Source of the DNA: Microvirga sp.
Lineage (GTDB): Bacteria > Pseudomonadota > Alphaproteobacteria > Rhizobiales > Beijerinckiaceae
NCBI RefSeq assembly: GCF_014699075.1
Contig: NZ_JACXAB010000040.1
Location: 1-36,457, forward strand
Direction of reading: 5' to 3'
Length of the DNA: 36,457 nucleotides
Below, one piece after another: positions 34,283 to 36,457 of the stretch. The position numbers and the translations under genes are program-made. Position 1 is the first letter of the stretch, and each line of letters begins with the position of its first letter. The notes under the pieces were generated by a model. That model did not search any database and was not told where the DNA came from. It saw only the letters and a program-made list of their open reading frames with translations.

Positions 34283-34312
34283 TTGACGTTACGTCATAGC
34301 TTTTCTTAGGGT
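34283..34312 (+). promoter_or_regulatory. Possible promoter with palindromic operator
   Basis: TTGACG at 34283-34288 is a good -35 box, and TTAGGG begins 17 bases after it as a weak -10. The -35 overlaps a perfect palindrome TGACGT-T-ACGTCA (34284-34296), which could bind a dimeric regulator. It sits 53-82 bases before the DUF805 gene. Confidence 0.35.
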
Positions 34313-34364
34313 CCGGTCTTGTGAGCAACGAACAGCTCGCATCATACCTTACTGGGGGCACTCA

Positions 34365-34754
34365 ATGGACTTTTCTCAATCGATCAAAACCTGTCTCAAC
34401 AAATACGCCACCTTCACGGGACGCGCCCAGCGCTCGGAGTACTGGTACTTCTTCCTGGTCATGGTGCTCGCGAACATCGTCGCCAGCGTTCTGGACTCCG
34501 TGATCTTCGGCGACATCCCGGTTCTCTACCTGATCGCCACGCTGGCTCTTCTGGTTCCCAGCATTGCTGCGGGCGTGCGCCGCCTGCACGATACGGACAA
34601 GTCGGGCTGGTGGCTGCTGCTCGGCCTTGTTCCGTTCGTCGGGGCTATCGTGCTGATCGTGTTCTTCTGCCAGCGCGGTACTGTTGGGCCGAACCAGTTC
34701 GGGCCGGATCCGATGCAGGCGTCGATCGCGAATGCGCAGATGGCTCGCGCCTAA
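34365..34754 (+). CDS. DUF805 membrane protein
   Basis: A 129-aa inner-membrane protein of the DUF805 (YhaH-like) family. It has the typical soluble start with FTGRAQRSEYWYF, three or four hydrophobic helices (about 25-45, 50-68, 83-103) and the family motif VRRLHDTDKSGWWLLL. The family is widespread and its function is unknown. It follows livF by 105 bases with its own possible promoter, so it need not belong to the transport operon. ATG 34365 follows a GGGGGCA stretch. Confidence 0.88.
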   Translation: MDFSQSIKTCLNKYATFTGRAQRSEYWYFFLVMVLANIVASVLDSVIFGDIPVLYLIATLALLVPSIAAGVRRLHDTDKSGWWLLLGLVPFVGAIVLIVFFCQRGTVGPNQFGPDPMQASIANAQMARA

Positions 34755-34779
34755 CGCCCGGTCTATACCAATCGCCGGT

Positions 34780-34813
34780 GGGGAGATCATCGGCCAGTTC
34801 CGGCGATCTCCCC
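34780..34813 (+). other. Hairpin in the leader of the PaaK-like gene
   Basis: GGGGAGATC (34780-34788) and GATCTCCCC (34805-34813) make a perfect 9-base stem, with further pairing CCGG in the loop. No T-run follows, so it is not a standard intrinsic terminator. It may protect the 3' end of the DUF805 message or shape the leader of the next gene. Confidence 0.5.
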
Positions 34814-34846
34814 AAAACAGCATTCCGTTGAACGAGGGACACGCTC

Positions 34847-36079
34847 TTGGCAGATCACTATGATGCGCTCGAAACCCGTGATCCCGCTGAGCGCGAGACC
34901 TCCCTCTTCGCGCGGCTGCCTGAGATCCTGACAGCCGCGATCCGTGCGCCGGCCTATGCCGAGCGGCTGAAGGGGATCGACCCTGCCGCCATTACGAGCC
35001 GCGAGGCACTTGCGACCCTGCCTGTGCTGCGCAAGGCCGATTTGCCTGGGCTTCAGACAGCTGCCCTGCCCTTCGGCGGCCTCGTCGCCGATTCACCCGG
35101 ATTGTTCGGACGCCTCTTCACCTCGCCGGGGCCGATCTTCGAGCCTGAATCCGCCACCTCCGATCCCTGGCGCTCGGCGCGTGGGCTCTTCGCTGCCGGC
35201 TTCCGGCGCGGCGACGTGGTGCTCAACACCTTCAGCTATCATCTCACCCCCGGCGGCTTTATCATGGATGCCGGGGCGCGGGCCTTAGGGTGCGCCGTCA
35301 TCCCGGCCGGCCCCGGCAACACCGAGCAGCAGTTCGAGCTGATCGAGGCGTACCGCCCGGTCGCTTATTGCGGCACGCCGGACTTTCTCAAGATCCTTCT
35401 CGACGGCGCTGCGGCCTCGGGGCGGGACGTCTCTTCCATCAGGCGCGCGCTCGTATCGGGCGCGGCCTTTCCAAAATCGCTGCAAGAGGAATTCTCCTCA
35501 AAGGGCCTCGAGGCCTATCAGGCCTATGCCACGGCGGATCTCGGCTTCATCGCCCATGAGACCCCTGCGCGCAAAGGGCTCGTGGTGAACGAGGACATCA
35601 TCGTGGAGATCGTCCGGCCAGGCACAGGCGATCCCGTGCCTGAGGGCGAGGTGGGTGAGATCGTCGTCACTACCCTCGATCCGCATCATCCCTTCATCCG
35701 CCTTGCCCTCGGCGACCTGACGGCCGTCACGGCGGGTGCAAGCTCCTGCGGGCGCACCAATAGGCGCATCAAGGGTTGGTTGGGCCGGGCCGATCAGGCC
35801 ACAAAGGTCAAGGGCATGTTCGTGCGCCCCGAGCAGGTGGCCGAGATCGGCCGCCGGCATCCGGAACTGGGGCGCCTGCGCCTCATCGTGACCCGAGAGG
35901 GCGAAACGGACGTAATGACCCTGGCGGCTGAAACGGCCACGCCGAGCGATGAGCTTGCTGCGGCAGTCGGCGCGACGTTGCACAACATCGCCAAGCTGAA
36001 AGGTGCAGTGACCCTCCTAGCGCCAGGAGATCTTCCGAACGACGGGAAGGTCATTGCCGATGAACGCAAATACGATTGA
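34847..36079 (+). CDS. PaaK-like adenylate-forming protein with atypical phosphate loop
   Basis: A 410-aa protein resembling the phenylacetate-CoA ligase (PaaK) family in overall order: an N-terminal helical part with YAERLKGIDPAAITSREALATLPV, the LPVLRKADL segment, a central Rossmann-like part (GCAVIPAGPGNTEQQFELIEAYRPVAYCGTPDFL), a C-terminal GRADQATKVKGMFVRPEQV and a last Lys in DLPNDGKVIADER. The usual phosphate-binding SSGTTG loop is not present; its place (91-100) reads FTSPGPIFEP. Other proteins of this type near LIV transporters seem to share that loop, so it may define a subfamily. It starts at TTG 34847 after GAGGG. It may activate or bind the imported acid; activity is unproven. 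Confidence 0.75.
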   Translation: MADHYDALETRDPAERETSLFARLPEILTAAIRAPAYAERLKGIDPAAITSREALATLPVLRKADLPGLQTAALPFGGLVADSPGLFGRLFTSPGPIFEPESATSDPWRSARGLFAAGFRRGDVVLNTFSYHLTPGGFIMDAGARALGCAVIPAGPGNTEQQFELIEAYRPVAYCGTPDFLKILLDGAAASGRDVSSIRRALVSGAAFPKSLQEEFSSKGLEAYQAYATADLGFIAHETPARKGLVVNEDIIVEIVRPGTGDPVPEGEVGEIVVTTLDPHHPFIRLALGDLTAVTAGASSCGRTNRRIKGWLGRADQATKVKGMFVRPEQVAEIGRRHPELGRLRLIVTREGETDVMTLAAETATPSDELAAAVGATLHNIAKLKGAVTLLAPGDLPNDGKVIADERKYD

Positions 36080-36139
36080 ACCAGCCTGCTTTCGTGCAGG
36101 CAATCTCGCTTTGCGCGAATGCAATGGCAGCCAAGCTTA

Positions 36140-36183
36140 CCTAGCTTGAACCCCTGACTCGCAGTTCATAAGCTCAAGCTAGG
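36140..36183. repeat. Inverted repeat
   Basis: CCTAGCTTGA (36140-36149) and its exact complement TCAAGCTAGG (36174-36183), with 24 bases between. No T-run follows. It lies between the PaaK-like gene and the candidate small RNA, and may be an operator or a 3'-end stabilising structure. Confidence 0.5.
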
Positions 36184-36217
36184 CAGTGATTCGCGAAACC
36201 GAAAAAGATGTTGAATC

Positions 36218-36249
36218 ACAAAAAGAAAGAGCACCCCGAAGGGTGCTCT
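36218..36249 (-). terminator. Intrinsic terminator (minus strand)
   Basis: AGAGCACCC (36228-36236) and GGGTGCTCT (36241-36249) form a 9-base stem with a 4-base loop (TTCG on the minus strand). On the minus strand it is followed by TTTCTTTTTG. On the plus strand no T-run follows, which sets the direction. Confidence 0.8.
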
Positions 36250-36289
36250 AAGGTGTCCGGCCGTAGGGGCAAAAATGACCGGAGATGCC
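36218..36289 (-). ncRNA. Candidate stress-induced small RNA
   Basis: Read on the minus strand, an EcfG-type promoter is followed by about 65-70 bases with two hairpins. Hairpin 1 has stem TCCGGTC/GGCCGGA (36283-36277 and 36262-36256) and a 14-base loop ATTTTTGCCCCTAC with an exposed C-rich patch. After a short single-stranded link, hairpin 2 (AGAGCACCC with GGGTGCTCT) and a T-run make an intrinsic terminator. No open frame fits. This organisation is like the sigma-T-dependent small RNA GsrN of Caulobacter (stress promoter, C-rich loop, terminator), but I cannot show that it is a homologue. Confidence 0.5.
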
Positions 36290-36293
36290 TAAT

Positions 36294-36318
36294 AACGCAG
36301 GTGCCAGAAGTTAGTTCC
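36294..36318 (-). promoter_or_regulatory. EcfG-type (general stress sigma) promoter
   Basis: On the minus strand: GGAAC (36318-36314), 16 bases, CGTT (36297-36294), an exact match to the EcfG consensus. Transcription would start near 36288 and run into the candidate small RNA. No protein start follows before the terminator. Confidence 0.6.
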
Positions 36319-36457
36319 AAAGTTTTTCGAAAAATTTTTGTAGCCGGAGCAGCGCCTCAATGAGGTCACGTTTTCCGGGTCTAGAGCATCGGACGGTTAA
36401 ACGGACGCATATCCGGCTGCCCTGAGGAAGTTCCAACATTCTCGCGGCTCAAACAAA

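Larger units (their letters stand above)
36080..36457. other. Right-end noncoding region
   Basis: No protein gene is supported. Contents from left: a small hairpin GCCTGC/GCAGGC (36084-36101) after the PaaK-like gene, the inverted repeat, the terminator, the candidate small RNA and its promoter. The last 130 bases hold nothing I can name. Confidence 0.5.

Overview
The window looks like chromosome from a GC-rich alphaproteobacterium of the Rhizobiales, most like Microvirga or Methylobacterium. The signs are a full aerobic cobalamin cluster with CbiD in place of CobF, a DUF6894 protein, Rhizobiales-type palindromic repeats, and promoters of the general-stress sigma factor EcfG type (GGAAC-N16-CGTT). 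The genus is an inference from protein style; no rRNA is present.

Layout. 1-1556 is the end of an integrated element: an excisionase-like gene, a tyrosine integrase broken by an in-frame amber codon, and the 3' half of a tRNA-Gln(CTG) gene, which is the likely attachment site. 1557-6031 is a loose set of small genes: a 124-aa unknown behind an EcfG-type promoter, a class III adenylate cyclase, a secreted protein, a DUF6894 protein, an 84-aa phasin-like protein and a 56-aa membrane protein. It ends in an AT-rich stretch with a strong terminator.

6032-25948 is the cobalamin (B12) cluster: cobC, cbiB, cobQ, cobO, then a B12 riboswitch leading hupE, a DUF1636 gene, cobW, cobN, cobG, cobH, cobI and cobJ, then cobK, cobL, cobE, cobM, cbiD, cobA and cobB. 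Together they cover uroporphyrinogen III to adenosylcobyric acid and on to adenosylcobinamide phosphate, plus probable cobalt uptake and delivery. The cobaltochelatase partners CobS and CobT and the nucleotide-loop genes (cobP, cobU, cobV) are not in the window. Genes switch strand repeatedly with overlapping or nearly touching ends. cobN carries two palindromic repeat elements inserted in frame.

25949-26976 holds a 55-aa lipoprotein and a 67-aa unknown. 26977-36079 is a transport and activation locus: a long-chain-type acyl-CoA ligase, a full branched-chain-amino-acid-type ABC transporter (livG, livH, livM, livK, livF), a DUF805 membrane protein and a PaaK-like adenylate-forming protein without the usual phosphate-binding loop. 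The likely substrate is a carboxylic acid (fatty or aromatic) that is imported and turned into a CoA thioester. The right end (36080-36457) has no protein gene but carries a compact candidate small RNA on the minus strand: EcfG-type promoter, C-rich hairpin loop and intrinsic terminator. This and the other EcfG-type promoters are the least expected signals here.
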